A DNA stretch of 64,000 bases from positions 175,202 through 239,201 of the forward strand of contig QKWP01000122.1 in NCBI GenBank assembly GCA_003550325.1, read 5' to 3'. Position 1 is the first letter of the stretch. Every line of letters begins with the position of its first letter. The notes below the pieces were generated by a model, which was not told where the DNA came from, made no database searches, and was given only the letters and a program-made list of their open reading frames with translations. The translations under genes were made by a program, and so were the position numbers. The stretch comes from Gigaspora rosea. Its lineage: Eukaryota; Glomeromycota; Glomeromycetes; Diversisporales; Gigasporaceae. Shown one piece after another: positions 43,742 through 55,337 of this stretch.

Positions 43742-43859
43742 TCCACCATGATGTTAAACAAGTTAGACTGAAAATAAACTAGTAATTATAATAAATCCAA
43801 AAGAGAATTTTTTTTTTTAAAACTCCGTCAATTTTAATAGAAATACTCGAAACTTTTAA

Positions 43860-44335
43860 TAAAATGAATAATATATTTTATTTATTTATTTATTTCAGTA
43901 TATTCATGTTAATATAAATAAATAATATCGATAAATAAATAAAATCAATAAATAAATAATTTTTTTTACAAAAACAATAAGTCATTCATTTTTTAAATCA
44001 ATCACCAGTTTCAAAATAAGCAAATAAACGGACCCGTGATAATTCACGACAATGAATGCAAATGAATGCAACTTTTAATGCGTTAAAATACTATATAGAT
44101 TAATAATATATCTATTACATAGGAATTATATGAATTATATGAATTATATGAATTATATGAATTATATGAATTATAGGAATTATATGAATTATATTGAATT
44201 ATATGAATTATAGGAATTATAGGGATTATAGGAATTATAGGGATTATAGGAATTATAGGTGTATTAATCATATCTAGTATAATATAAGGTATATGCAATA
44301 TATAAAGTATATATGATATATGCATTAAGAAGTAT
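43860..44335. repeat. Microsatellites: AAATA/TTTAT and GAATTATAT runs
   Basis: ATTTATTTATTT and AATAAATAAATC runs (43875-43960), then a tandem of GAATTATAT / GGAATTATA units (44125-44262). Minus frames here translate to repeated Ile-Pro / Asn-Ser and are microsatellite artefacts. Confidence 0.75.
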
Positions 44336-45168
44336 AAGGGATCGGTGGGATTCGGGTTTATTTTTATTTTTCTATTAAATATAAATATAAATTACACATT
44401 ATTACTTGTCAATTTATGACCCTCACAATGAATTATTGGGATTAATAGAACCAATGTTGTACCAAAGGCACAAAATGTAAACAATAATAATTGGCCAAAA
44501 AAAAAGAGCGGCAAAAAAAAAAAAAAAAAAAAATTGTCAAACATGAGATTCTATGGTTTTTTTTTATAATAGATGATCAAATTTGGAAATAATGAAATTG
44601 GAGTGTCTTTTGAGTGTAAATTAGATTGAAAGTGCCGATGAATTTGCCATAAAGAATTGGCGGGAACTAAAACAATGAATCTATTGATTTTTTCTCATCT
44701 ATGAACCTTAATTTCAAGATAATGAATACTTAATAAGTCTGCGTACAAATTTTCTGTGATTTATAATCAAACCATATCGGATTTAATCTCATGGTATCAT
44801 AAGTTGAATTGTTACAAATTTACCCAAAATTTGGTCAAATTTTTTTTCATTGTGCGTTTTATCAATTTCCATATCAATAGATTAATATTGGAACCTTAAT
44901 CAGATAGTTAATGATAAACTTTATCAGTTGCAGAATCGAGATGAACCCCTCCCCCCTCACGATTTAAAAAAATATGCGAATCACAAGATTGCCGTACGAA
45001 AAAGATAAATTGAGACTTATTAAGGGATGGTCGTACTATTGTATTCATCAACAAATATGGACGCCCCTAACTCAGGAATAACTTACAAAAACTACTAACA
45101 GTTTTTTTTTTATTTTTTATTTTTTTTTCAAATTCTTCCCGCCGCTCCTTGTTGCATTATTCTCATGA
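44336..45168. other. AT-rich spacer, nothing recognised
   Basis: Includes an A-run (about 44514-44533). No gene seen. Confidence 0.4.
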
Positions 45169-45427
45169 TTATACATATTATACACATTATACACATTATA
45201 CACATTATACACATTATTACATATTAAATATAACATTATACATTATTACACATTATTGCACATAGTTTATTATAGATATGCATTTTTTTTAGCCGCCATT
45301 TATTTATTCTTGAAAATTTTACGACAATCATGACAGATATTCGCATAAATATGTATACTCGCGTGGTGATTGGTGCACTCTGGTAAATTCTGGGAAATTA
45401 AACAAAAAAAAAAAATAAAATAAAAAT

Positions 45428-45460
<33 letters not shown>

Positions 45461-45530
45461 TAAATATAAATATAACCATATATATATATGTATTGTGTAT
45501 ACACACACACACACATATATATATTTTAAT
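45169..45530. repeat. Microsatellite cluster (ATTATACAC, AAATA, CA)
   Basis: ATTATACAC units at 45172-45260, AAATAAAAT/AATA runs at 45405-45460 and a short CA run at 45498-45515. Confidence 0.7.
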
Positions 45531-45579
45531 AAAAAAAAATTTTTTTTGAAAATTTTAGAACCTCAAGAAAATGTCGTAC

Positions 45580-45614
45580 GGTTCGCGGTCCGCGGTCCGC
45601 GGTCCACGGTCCAC
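45580..45614. repeat. GC-rich tandem, CGCGGTCCG 9-mer
   Basis: About four copies of GGTCCGCGGTCC-type words in an otherwise A/T-rich stretch; self-complementary CCGCGG sits in each unit. Confidence 0.65.
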
Positions 45615-46149
45615 TAACAGATTATTAATAATAGATTAATAGATTAATAATATATAGATTAATATATTAATAGATTCGGTCTAATCTCCTAATCTTTTTT
45701 CAATAAGTTTTATACAGTAATACTTAGATTTATACGGAATAGATTTATACATAAATATTCTTGAAACATGTTGTGTACATTGCGAAGGTTATTTCCAAAA
45801 CAAGAGATTGATTTCCGTACGTTTCTTTATGGTATACATTATGCAAAATGTATAGTTAAAAAATTGTAACAAGTATATATACTGATATAAATAGTATAAA
45901 TAGATAATCTCCTTTATTAAACTCCTGGATCATACGAAGTCGAAACACGTTTCACCAGCGAAATACCAAAATTTGTTCAGAATTTATCAAAGTGGTCAAA
46001 GAATTTAAACAAATATGTGTAAAAGTAATGTATAAACTAATGTATAAATAAATTAATGTATATAAAATAATATACAGAATATAAACTAATGAATAAAACG
46101 AATGTATAATAATAATAAAATTCTTTGGAATCATTAATTTCATTTATTT
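45615..46149. other. AT-rich spacer, nothing recognised
   Basis: A 34-codon open stretch at 45919-46017 has normal-looking codons but a stop directly before it and no ATG. Not called. Confidence 0.35.
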
Positions 46150-46275
46150 AATTTTTGATCATATAATCATATATTATCATATATTATCATATATTATCAT
46201 ATATGATATTATCATATATTATCATATCATATATTATCATTATATTATCATATATTCATATATTACCATATGTAC
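46150..46275. repeat. ATTATCATAT microsatellite
   Basis: About nine units of a 10-mer with small length changes. Confidence 0.75.
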
Positions 46276-47568
46276 GTACCTTTCCATCTTACCCAGATTT
46301 ATTTAAAAATTTAAAAATCTTAAATAAACACCAATGAATTTTTTCTGCAATATTTCTTATTTCGGATTCTATCACTCAAGAATGATTATGATTGGAGATG
46401 ATGTTTAATACGAAAGTGGAAATATTAATTTGATTTATTTTCTGTGTTGTGTTAATCAAAACAATGAATACTCTTAAGTTCTTTCTTTTTTTTTTAGTCG
46501 GTATCACGCGCACATATATTGATTGGTTTAATGTTTCAGCATCTTGGAATGCATAATAATCAACTGGTTATACAATGAGGATAATCTATCATTTTTTCTT
46601 AGCATTAATTTTAAAATTAACATAATTTAGTATTAATTTAACATTAGTATAAATTTAGCATAAATTTAACGTAAAATGAATACAGTGTGCGTACTTACCG
46701 TACGTACGTACGATACGTATTCTAATATTGAATATTGTTACTCAAACTTTAACTTGTACTAAATAAATAATGTTATACAATGTTTAAAATGTTACCTAAT
46801 GATAAATATATGCATTATAAGCCATTAAATGGTTTCCATTGTGTATTTTACTTAAAAAACTTTAGAAGGTTTGTGCAATATTGAGTATCACCAAAATATT
46901 AAGCACGTTTTTTCGGTGGCTTTCCCGCGTTTTTTTCTAAAGATTCCCGCCATTTTTACATTAGAATTATGAAAAAAAAAATTGATGCAAAAACAAATTA
47001 CCCTTATTATAACAACATAGTACAACATATTTTACACGTTATTATAAATGTTCCACTTTACTACGTTACGTTACGTTACGTTAGTTACGTTATTTTACGT
47101 TGTTTTATGTTACTTGTAATCATAACACGTAATATCCCATTATAATTAAGTGCCCCCGCATAATTAATAGCATTAGGCATATCACAAATTAAAAATAGTC
47201 AATCATTTAGTCGTGATGTAATATTTTTTTCATTTTTATTTTGTGGAATGAAACTTTGTATGAAATGAATGAAATGACTTAAAAAGGTAACAAAAAAAAA
47301 CGCGCAGAATAAAACACTTAATATTGACCAAACGCGTATTGTGAGTCACAGCATGCAAAATATAAATGCCGAACTACTTAATGTTAGGAGAATTCTCTGT
47401 AAGGAAGGGATAAGACTCTTTAGAAGAGTTATTAGAAGATTAACTCATTTTTCAATCAAAAAAAATACTCAGGAGTCAAATTACAGTATGGAACATTGTT
47501 ATTTAAAAATTTAATTAAAATTCAATTAAATTTTATTAAATCAATTAAATTCAGTTAAACACATTTAA
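46276..47568. other. AT-rich spacer with a TTACG run
   Basis: A (TTACG)n run at 47062-47100 and TACGTACGTACG words near 46695-46715. No gene. Confidence 0.45.
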
Positions 47569-47929
47569 TTAGCAATTCACGTAAGAACAGGACAATCTAT
47601 AAAATTTTATATAATAACAATAAGCAAATTTACTATAACATTTCGAATGTTGGAATCCAGTTTGCCTACAATATAAAGTATTAATATTTTAAATATAATA
47701 TAAAATTAAATTATATAGGCATAAAAATATGGTATTTGTCTTTCTTTTTATTAAAAGTCCGGTAGAATTTTCTAAAAATAAAAGGTACTTTACTAAGAGC
47801 TGAAATTTTGAATTTTAAAAAAACCCGTCCTTTTACTATATAATTTTGGGAAATTGGATTCCATATTACTATTAAAACTATATAAATACTTATCCCCGAC
47901 TTTTGTCCTGTTCTTATGTGAATTGCTAA
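47569..47929. mobile_element. MITE with TTAGCAATTCAC...ACAGGACAA ends
   Basis: 27-bp inverted ends (47569-47595 and 47903-47929) differ by one base. The middle has no frame. Flanks on both sides are AATTAAA-rich so the target duplication is ambiguous. This is one of very few mobile elements in the 44-56 kb section. Confidence 0.65.
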
Positions 47930-48130
47930 TTAAACTTGATTGAATCCAATCGAAACTCAATTAAATTCCAATTAAATTCGGTTAACTTAATTTGATTTCG
48001 ATTTCGATTACAATAATTTTCGACTAATTCCACTAATTCCACTAATTTGACTAATTTGACTAATTTGATTAAATTTCGATTAAATTTCGATTAAATTTCG
48101 ATTAAATTTCAATTAAATTTCGATAAATTA
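47930..48130. repeat. AT-rich minisatellite, ATTAAATTTCG 12-mer
   Basis: CACTAATTC / GACTAATTT units (48030-48060) followed by five CGATTAAATTT units (48063-48120). Confidence 0.7.
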
Positions 48131-48698
48131 GGTTAATTAAAAGAAAACCGATTCATCAATGTATAAACCATTTTCCGGAATTTCAGAATTCCGGAATTCT
48201 AAAATTTAAATCCATTTATTTAACTTGTGAATTAAACTTTGTACAATATAATGTACGACGCTAAAGTTCAATGTAAACATGAAATTCTTTGTTTTTTTTT
48301 TTTTTCTTGATCATAAGATCATAAGACTAATTATAATATTTATTTTCAATATACTTATAATACTTAATAATACTTATGAGACTTACAAGAAATGTAAAGA
48401 TCAAAAGAATACATATACGTAATTATTGTAACTATTTCAATAAATTAAAAGTCTGACAAAATTTTTAGGAAATTGTAAACAATTTATAAAGTACGAATCA
48501 TTAATTCTTTATTCTTTGTTTGCACACTTTTATTTGTATACACTGTACACACACTATACAAATAGGTTAAAATGTACGCTAAAGAAAACTTACGTTTATC
48601 GCTAAATATACACATATAACATATCTGATATTATACATATTATATAATTTTATATAATGATAGTATATACTAAAATAATACATACTAAATAATAATAC
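48131..48698. other. AT-rich spacer, nothing recognised
   Basis: No frame or boundary of note. Confidence 0.4.
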
Positions 48699-48700
48699 TA

Positions 48701-48826
48701 CAATCAACTATCGATACAGTATAATGGACATGTTAAATTTCAAAAATTTATTAAAAATCCACTAAATCTATTATATGTATGCTAGTAAAAAACCATATAA
48801 CGGATATCGATATCGATAGTTGATTG
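48701..48826. mobile_element. 126-bp MITE with CAATCAACTATCGATA ends, TA target
   Basis: Perfect 16-bp inverted ends flanked by TA (48699-48700, 48827-48828). A TA target suggests Tc1/mariner-type movement. Confidence 0.8.
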
Positions 48827-48828
48827 TA

Positions 48829-51800
48829 AATATAATAATACATTTTAAATACACATTGATGAAAAAAAAAAAAACGTTAAAAAAGATTTATATGGATAAC
48901 TTCTTTTTAGGGTTCTTTTTTTTTCTTTATTTAAAAAGTTTAAATGATTAAATGACGGGATCTCACCTATAGTATTAATGGATATTGTTTATTGTTTTTT
49001 TCAAACCACGCGATCATCCAAGGTAACATATTAAAGGGTAAGATCAAACTCCGAGTGATACAAAGTTCAGGGTCGGTTTATTATACTAAAAGGGTATATT
49101 TGTAATATTTGTAATATTTGTATATAGTTTAGTAATAATAATTATAATTGTAATAATAATTGTATGATATTAATATAATATAGGTAATATAGAAAGAAAC
49201 AAAAAAGGCAATTCGTTAATGAAAACAGTGATGTAATACTGTAATATATATGTAATATATATGTAATATATGTAATATATGTAATATATGATTAAAAATA
49301 AACTTAAAACCTTATCACATCTTACACATCTTACACATCTTACGATTTGGCGGTAAATCATTTTTGTTTGCCAAACTTCTTAAGTATATATAATCATTAT
49401 AATAAATAGGTAAAAAAAAAATAATAAACTATGCCACGCTTGCCTCATAGAAAAAATTTTTTTATGCCCGAAATTACAGGAAGTGATCCGATTCGCTTTT
49501 TATAAGGCTGATATTCGAGGAGGCGACATTGTTTTTTTTTAGAAGGCCGATAAAAAAAAACTTTATTTTGGAAAAGCTATTGATTTGTTTTACATTTATG
49601 GAAATTATTTGTCATATGATTTTTTTTTATGCATCTTTATATTCTTGTCTCAATTTACGCACGAGCCTTTAGATTACAAAAAAATACGCCGTTTAATACT
49701 AACCATTTACATACACTTTATAAAAATTTTTTTTCATGACTATAATTAAGAAACATAAGTTCCGCATTGTTTACCTTCTTTATCCTAGTCTTTATATCGA
49801 TATTAATTATCGTAAATTAAGGTAAATTAAGATAAATTATTAACAATCTACTAATACAGTATAATAAAAAACAGCTAATAAATAATAATAATAATCCACT
49901 AATAATTCATTAATATTAATAATCTACTAACAATCACAATCCTAATCCATTAATAATCCATCAATAACCCCACTAGTAATTCACTAACTACCGATAGTAA
50001 TTTACTAATATTTCATAATATTTCACTAATATTTTACTAAACCTTTCACTAACAATTCGCAAATAATCCTTCTTTTACATTTTTGTGAATTTTTTTGTTC
50101 ACCGAAAAATGAGATTAACAGGAACATATATAAATGGGAACGCTCACCTTTACCGCCACCCTCCGTCATCTACAACTCCTTAATTATTCTTACTTATTAT
50201 TACTATAACGATACAGTAATGGACTATATATAATAAACTATGTATTAATGAATCTTTTTTTTTTTTATACTAATAAATCATTTGTAATAATATGACACAC
50301 TAAATATGCTTCAAGTAGTTACGCCTCTCTCGGACCGAACTGACTTAAGGATATAGCAATAGATACTGTATATACTTTATAGATACTTTATTATTATTAT
50401 TTTTTTATTATTATTATTATTATATTATTATTATTTTATTATTATTATTTTATTAATATATTGTATATACATAATTTAATATTTTATTTTCGTGATAGTT
50501 CCGAAATATTTACAATCTTTAAAAGTATTTATACATACCTGATACGTAAGCACGTACTTACGTACTATACGTGCTGTACGTGCTTACAAGTACGTACAGT
50601 ACGTATATCGTTATCCTTATGGAAGATTTATACATCCCATCCATCTTCTGTATAACAATCAAACAATAACTTTATTATCACAACGTCGATCATGCTTTTA
50701 GTTTTACAAACTAATTCAAAAAATCTTTTGTTTGAAAAAAAGCACCCTAAAGTTGGTCCTCTTATCTTTAGTTTCCATATTTGTATAAACTTTTCTAAAT
50801 ATTAAACTTACCCGATCTTTTTGTCATATTATCATGCGATCTATGTCACCTCCATCATTAAAAAAGCCTATTGTTTCATTACCCCACTCCCACTTTTTTT
50901 TTTTTTATACTAAATCTTAAAGTTTAGGCTGGGTTTATAATTTGCACCAATCCCAAGAATGAATGATTATTTCTAAAGAAGGTTTTATTTCATTGTGTTA
51001 ATTCATATATTTTTAGTCAAATATCTGTGACCATGCAACGGATAACTTTGATTCATTTATCTTATTTTATTTCTTATTAATCATATATAAATACATGATC
51101 AGGGAAACAATAAAAAAAATTTCACGCAGTTAGCTGTAAAAAAAAAAAAAAAAAGAAGAAAACTCATATTGTTTTTAAACGTTTGTTTTAAAAAATCTAT
51201 TGTTGGATTTAATAAAAAAACAACTTCCCCACCCCTTCCTTTTACCTAAGATTTCTTTTTTATCATACCCTAATTCTTTTTTTAGTAACTCTTTCTACGT
51301 AGATTAAATGTTCTTTTTGACAGATTGATATACATTTATAATTATCGTTATTACTAATTAAAGTACCTAGTTGATTCATTTTATTAATTTTTGATTGGTA
51401 CGTACATGAATATTGTTTCATCATTGTACATCGTATTACTCTTAATTAATTGGTCTTTAGCCTTTCCTTATTATTTTAAAGTCACGATATCGGATTAATT
51501 TTAGGTTCTATTGTTCGCTGTCGATTTATCGATACTGTATGATTATATATGTTATGTTAGGAATGTATAGAAATGTATATGGTGTATATATATATAATTA
51601 TATAATTATATGTTACATGTTTTGCAGTATTAAAATACTTCATAATATGTAACATATATACTATATATATACACACACTATATCTGATATATATATATAT
51701 ACTTTACATAATATATATATATATATCAGAATCTACGTAACCTATATACATAACCTATCTAAGTAACATGGTTAACATGGTTAACACGGATATATATATA

Positions 51801-52394
51801 TACGATATATATCTGATATATATCGTTCGATACTCCCAACATTTTTTAACATTTCTAAACATCCAATAAATATCAACATTTTAAATGATAAAACAAATGA
51901 TAAATGATAAATGATAAATGATAAATGAATAAAATGAATAAGTTGTACATACGATTCAAAAAAAAAAAACTAACTTTTTGTGATCCACATACAGATTCCT
52001 TGTTTATCTGTCCATTCATTCATGTTTCAATAAACTTTCTGACAAAACTGGTTGGATATCCTAGTATCATCAGCCGCCATTATCTAATATAAATAATCGT
52101 AACAAGTAATCTAAAAAAAAAACCAATTTTTTGTACCCATTTTATGTATATTTAAATATAGTTTAATATCTGTATAAATAATATTATACTATGATCTCAT
52201 GGAAAAATGGAAAAATAACAAAACTTTAATATATGCGGAAACAGTGTCAAAGACAATAACCTCATAAATAAATATACTTTTAATCTAAAATGAATAAAGT
52301 TCGGCAGATTCTTATAACGAACAAATCTTTATTCCTCTATTTTTGTATAAATACATCAAGTGTTCAATTGTCCGTAGTGTGTTTTCCCCCTTTT

Positions 52395-52432
<38 letters not shown>

Positions 52433-53691
52433 TTTATGACTTGTTAAAAAAAAAAAAAAACTCTACTGCGTACGAACGTATATATACTATATATATATAC
52501 TATATATATACTGAAAAGAAAAAAAAAATAACTGGGCTTTTTTTTTCTTTTCTCGTATATTGTAATTTACGAAATAATCAATTCTATTTCTCGTACGATC
52601 TTTTTGGAACTAAATAAACCCTCGAAAAAACTCTATTTTTTTGCGAACAAAGAAGGTAGGCAATGTATATGTCGCTTTTAGAATATAAACGTCATTTTCA
52701 CAAAAGGTCGTGAGAGACATAAAAGGGGAATTGCAGACAATGTTTTAGAATTCAATCACGATGAAAATAATCCGATTTGGCCACGATCCTTTGTTTCTTG
52801 TACATGCGATTTTATCCTTTGTTTGGAATATGAATTTAAGGTTTTTTTCTTTGAACTATTACTGACAATCATATGTATCCCCCCCTTTCTTCTTTTTGTT
52901 CTTCAACTCTCATCTTTCCAAAAACACTCAACAATTTTTAAACTCTCAATATTTCCTCATTTTTCTATTTCTTTCATCCGTCTTTTTGATCTTCTTTTGA
53001 TCTTTCTCTTATTTCATTTACAGTTCTTTATTCAATCTATCAATAAGAATTTCTTAATCTTTTCAACGCCAAGATTACGATCCTATAAAAAAAAAAAAAA
53101 AAAAAATCGTTATCGATATTGTTATTAAAAGTTCATCTTACGTATCTTACGTATTTGGTATGTATTTTTTTTATGCTCAATCATTTATACCTTGAACATT
53201 ATGATAGTGTGATTACACAATCCTACTATCCCTCGATATTGACAGTATTAATTTAACAACACGAGATGTTGAAAAAAAACATTAATTGGTGCAATTATTA
53301 CATTTTATCCTCCCCCCTTTTCGTTTTTTTCCTATTTAATTTTTAATTTTAATTTATCCCATTATTTCTTTCTTTTCATTCTCATTTGCACATGATCGAG
53401 TATTGTATTCGTATCATTTCCACGTTGTTGGCTTTGGATAAAACAACATCTGTAATAAGATTTCAATTGTTTATGTTGAATGAATTTAGTTGTTATGATT
53501 TGATTACTTTATTATTACGGAAGGGAGATGTCATTCTCGTTCTAATTTCGTCATAGCTTGATTTTTTTGAAACAGACAAAGGGTGAAATATTTAATATAA
53601 TAATTGTTAAATTTTCTTCCTTTGTTCTCATTTTCCTAAAAAGATTTTTTAATTCACAATAGTCGCTACAAGTAGTTTCTCCATTTTCGCT
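48829..53691. other. Long AT-rich intergenic region before the HMG gene
   Basis: Holds ATT/TAT microsatellites (50390-50460, 52405-52435), TATA dinucleotide runs (51580-51830), an AAATGATA run (51893-51935), poly-A/T runs and a GTAAGCACGTAC hairpin (50546-50587). A 101-codon frame (52823-53128) is Phe/Leu-rich and ends in poly-Lys; it has no ATG-proximal signal and is not called. The last 300 bp are T/C-rich, as expected of a promoter or leader of the next gene. No other gene could be supported. Confidence 0.5.
50546..50587. repeat. ACGTAC-rich hairpin
   Basis: Perfect 12-bp arms GTAAGCACGTAC (50546-50557) and GTACGTGCTTAC (50576-50587), followed by further GTACGTAC words. Confidence 0.6.
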
Positions 53692-55125
53692 ATGTCATCT
53701 CATAGACATCACGGACACGATTCTGCTACGCCAACAACTCCTCCTGTTTCCACTACTTCCACCTCTTCTTCTAATATCGGCTTGGTTAAAGAAGATAATC
53801 ATCAACCTTCTCCTCCTTTATCATCTCCTACAACTCCTTTACAAAGTTCTGACCTTTTAAAACTTGAATCTTCTTTACCTTCATTGGCCTCTGTATTTGC
53901 TTCCTCTTCTAATAATAACAATAATGATAGTGATGAAGATGAAATTGATGAATTATTACCACAACGACAGAAACTACGTGATCAACGTCACAATTCTGCT
54001 GATAATTATCTTTCTTCTCCAATAACTAATGACACCTCTCCTTCATTACAACCTCTTTCTATTGATAATGCTCGTTCGGCTGCTAGTATTTCAAATCTAA
54101 TCAATCATGATGATGATCATTCTTCTTCTACATCACAAATTAGTAGTAGATCAATCTCCCCATCACCAGAAACTCCTCATAATAATATCTCCATTTTAAA
54201 TGAACCAAGATTTATTAATATAGAGTTTCATAACACCAACAATTCAGATTTTTCTACTAATCCTATCTCTAAAAAGAAAAGAAAAGGTGGTCATGATACT
54301 GATGATGATTTATCTAAAAACAAACGTATTACTGATTCTTCAAAAAGGCAACGTAAAAATGTACATAAATCTTCTACTTCCGTAACCAATACTCCTTCTA
54401 TTTCAACGACAATTATCGATGAAACCGATGACATAACTACTTTGAACGGTTCTATACCTCCTTCACCGGTTCCTTCATCAGGATTTGACGAAATGATCAT
54501 CGATGATCAAGTTTCTGATGATTTTTCAACCGCAAATTCTCCAACGAATACTAGTGGAAATATTACTTTTTCTTCAAAACAGAATCGTAAAAAACCTTAT
54601 ATTCCTCGTCCCCCAAATTCTTTTATTTTATATCGTCAACATCATCATCCTCTTATTCTTAATCAACATCCTGGAATTAATAATTCGGAAATTTCTCGTA
54701 TAATAGCTGATCATTGGAGAAATTTGTCCGATCAAGAAAAAGATGAATGGAAAAGAAAAGCCGAAGAAGCAAAAGAACGTCACATGAAAGCTTGGCCTGA
54801 TTATAAATATCAACCTAGAAGAAGAGTGGTTGGTCCAACTTTTAAAAAACCATTAAAGGGCCCTGGTGCTCCTGCTAAACTTGATAATGTAGGTGATTTT
54901 GATACCGGTTCTCGTCGTAATATTAATGATCATATGAAGGCAAATATGGACAATTTTGTTATGGAGATTTCTAAATCTTTTCAAGGAAGAGCTAGTATTG
55001 ATGGTGAAATCCCTATTAATGATTCTCATGATTCACGTGAGTTGACAGATATATCTTCTCAAAGGAAATCAATTATAATAATTGAACGTGGTTCAAAAGA
55101 ATTAAATAAAATAGGTGATTATTAA
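53692..55125 (+). CDS. HMG-box DNA-binding protein, MATA-HMG type
   Basis: 477 codons, intact. Residues 1-190 are Ser/Pro/Thr/Asn-rich and probably unfolded, with an acidic patch DSDEDEIDELLP near 81. Basic clusters KKKRK (194-198) and KRQRK (218-222) look like nuclear signals. The HMG box spans about 304-378: IPRPPNSFILYRQ, NNSEISRIIADHW, AWPDYKYQPRRR. The IPRPxNSFILYR start and PDYKYxPRR end are the marks of the fungal mating-type (MATA) class, whose members bind and bend DNA to control mating or nutrition genes. The roughly 100-residue tail has no domain. The ATG is the first in frame after a T/C-rich leader. The last three codons follow a possible splice donor (ATAG/GTGATT, 55114/55115) that would join this frame to the next gene. 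Glomeromycotina carry many such paralogues, so a mating role cannot be assumed. Confidence 0.93.
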   Translation: MSSHRHHGHDSATPTTPPVSTTSTSSSNIGLVKEDNHQPSPPLSSPTTPLQSSDLLKLESSLPSLASVFASSSNNNNNDSDEDEIDELLPQRQKLRDQRHNSADNYLSSPITNDTSPSLQPLSIDNARSAASISNLINHDDDHSSSTSQISSRSISPSPETPHNNISILNEPRFINIEFHNTNNSDFSTNPISKKKRKGGHDTDDDLSKNKRITDSSKRQRKNVHKSSTSVTNTPSISTTIIDETDDITTLNGSIPPSPVPSSGFDEMIIDDQVSDDFSTANSPTNTSGNITFSSKQNRKKPYIPRPPNSFILYRQHHHPLILNQHPGINNSEISRIIADHWRNLSDQEKDEWKRKAEEAKERHMKAWPDYKYQPRRRVVGPTFKKPLKGPGAPAKLDNVGDFDTGSRRNINDHMKANMDNFVMEISKSFQGRASIDGEIPINDSHDSRELTDISSQRKSIIIIERGSKELNKIGDY

Positions 55126-55168
55126 ATACTTTTTAAATACTTTTTAAATACTTTTTAAATACTTTTTT
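55120..55168. repeat. AAATACTTTTT 11-mer tandem after the HMG stop
   Basis: Four units beginning at the stop codon and ending in a T-run. They lie in the 3' untranslated region or, under the fusion model, inside an intron. Confidence 0.7.
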
Positions 55169-55337
55169 TTTTTTTTTAAATGCATGCGTACATACACACA
55201 ATACACATAATATATATAAAGTACACATAATACACATATATATTAATACATAATACACATATATACATTAATATATAATAGAACGTAATAAATCAAATAA
55301 TAAAAAATTGTCTACTTCGGATACACTCAAAACAAAG

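Noticed and set aside
44083-44325. 80-codon minus frame
   Set aside because: Translation of a GAATTATAT microsatellite (repeated Ile-Pro and Asn-Ser).
45919-46017. 34-codon stretch with gene-like codon use
   Set aside because: A stop precedes it directly, there is no ATG and no splice sites that I could pair.
51985-52085. Minus-strand ATG followed by 17 normal-looking codons (ATGGCGGCTGATGATACTAG)
   Set aside because: Ends in a stop after 17 codons; no exon could be joined to extend it.
52823-53128. 101-codon hydrophobic frame upstream of the HMG gene
   Set aside because: Phe/Leu/Ile-rich because of T/C-rich DNA, ends in poly-Lys from an A-run; better read as promoter or leader sequence.
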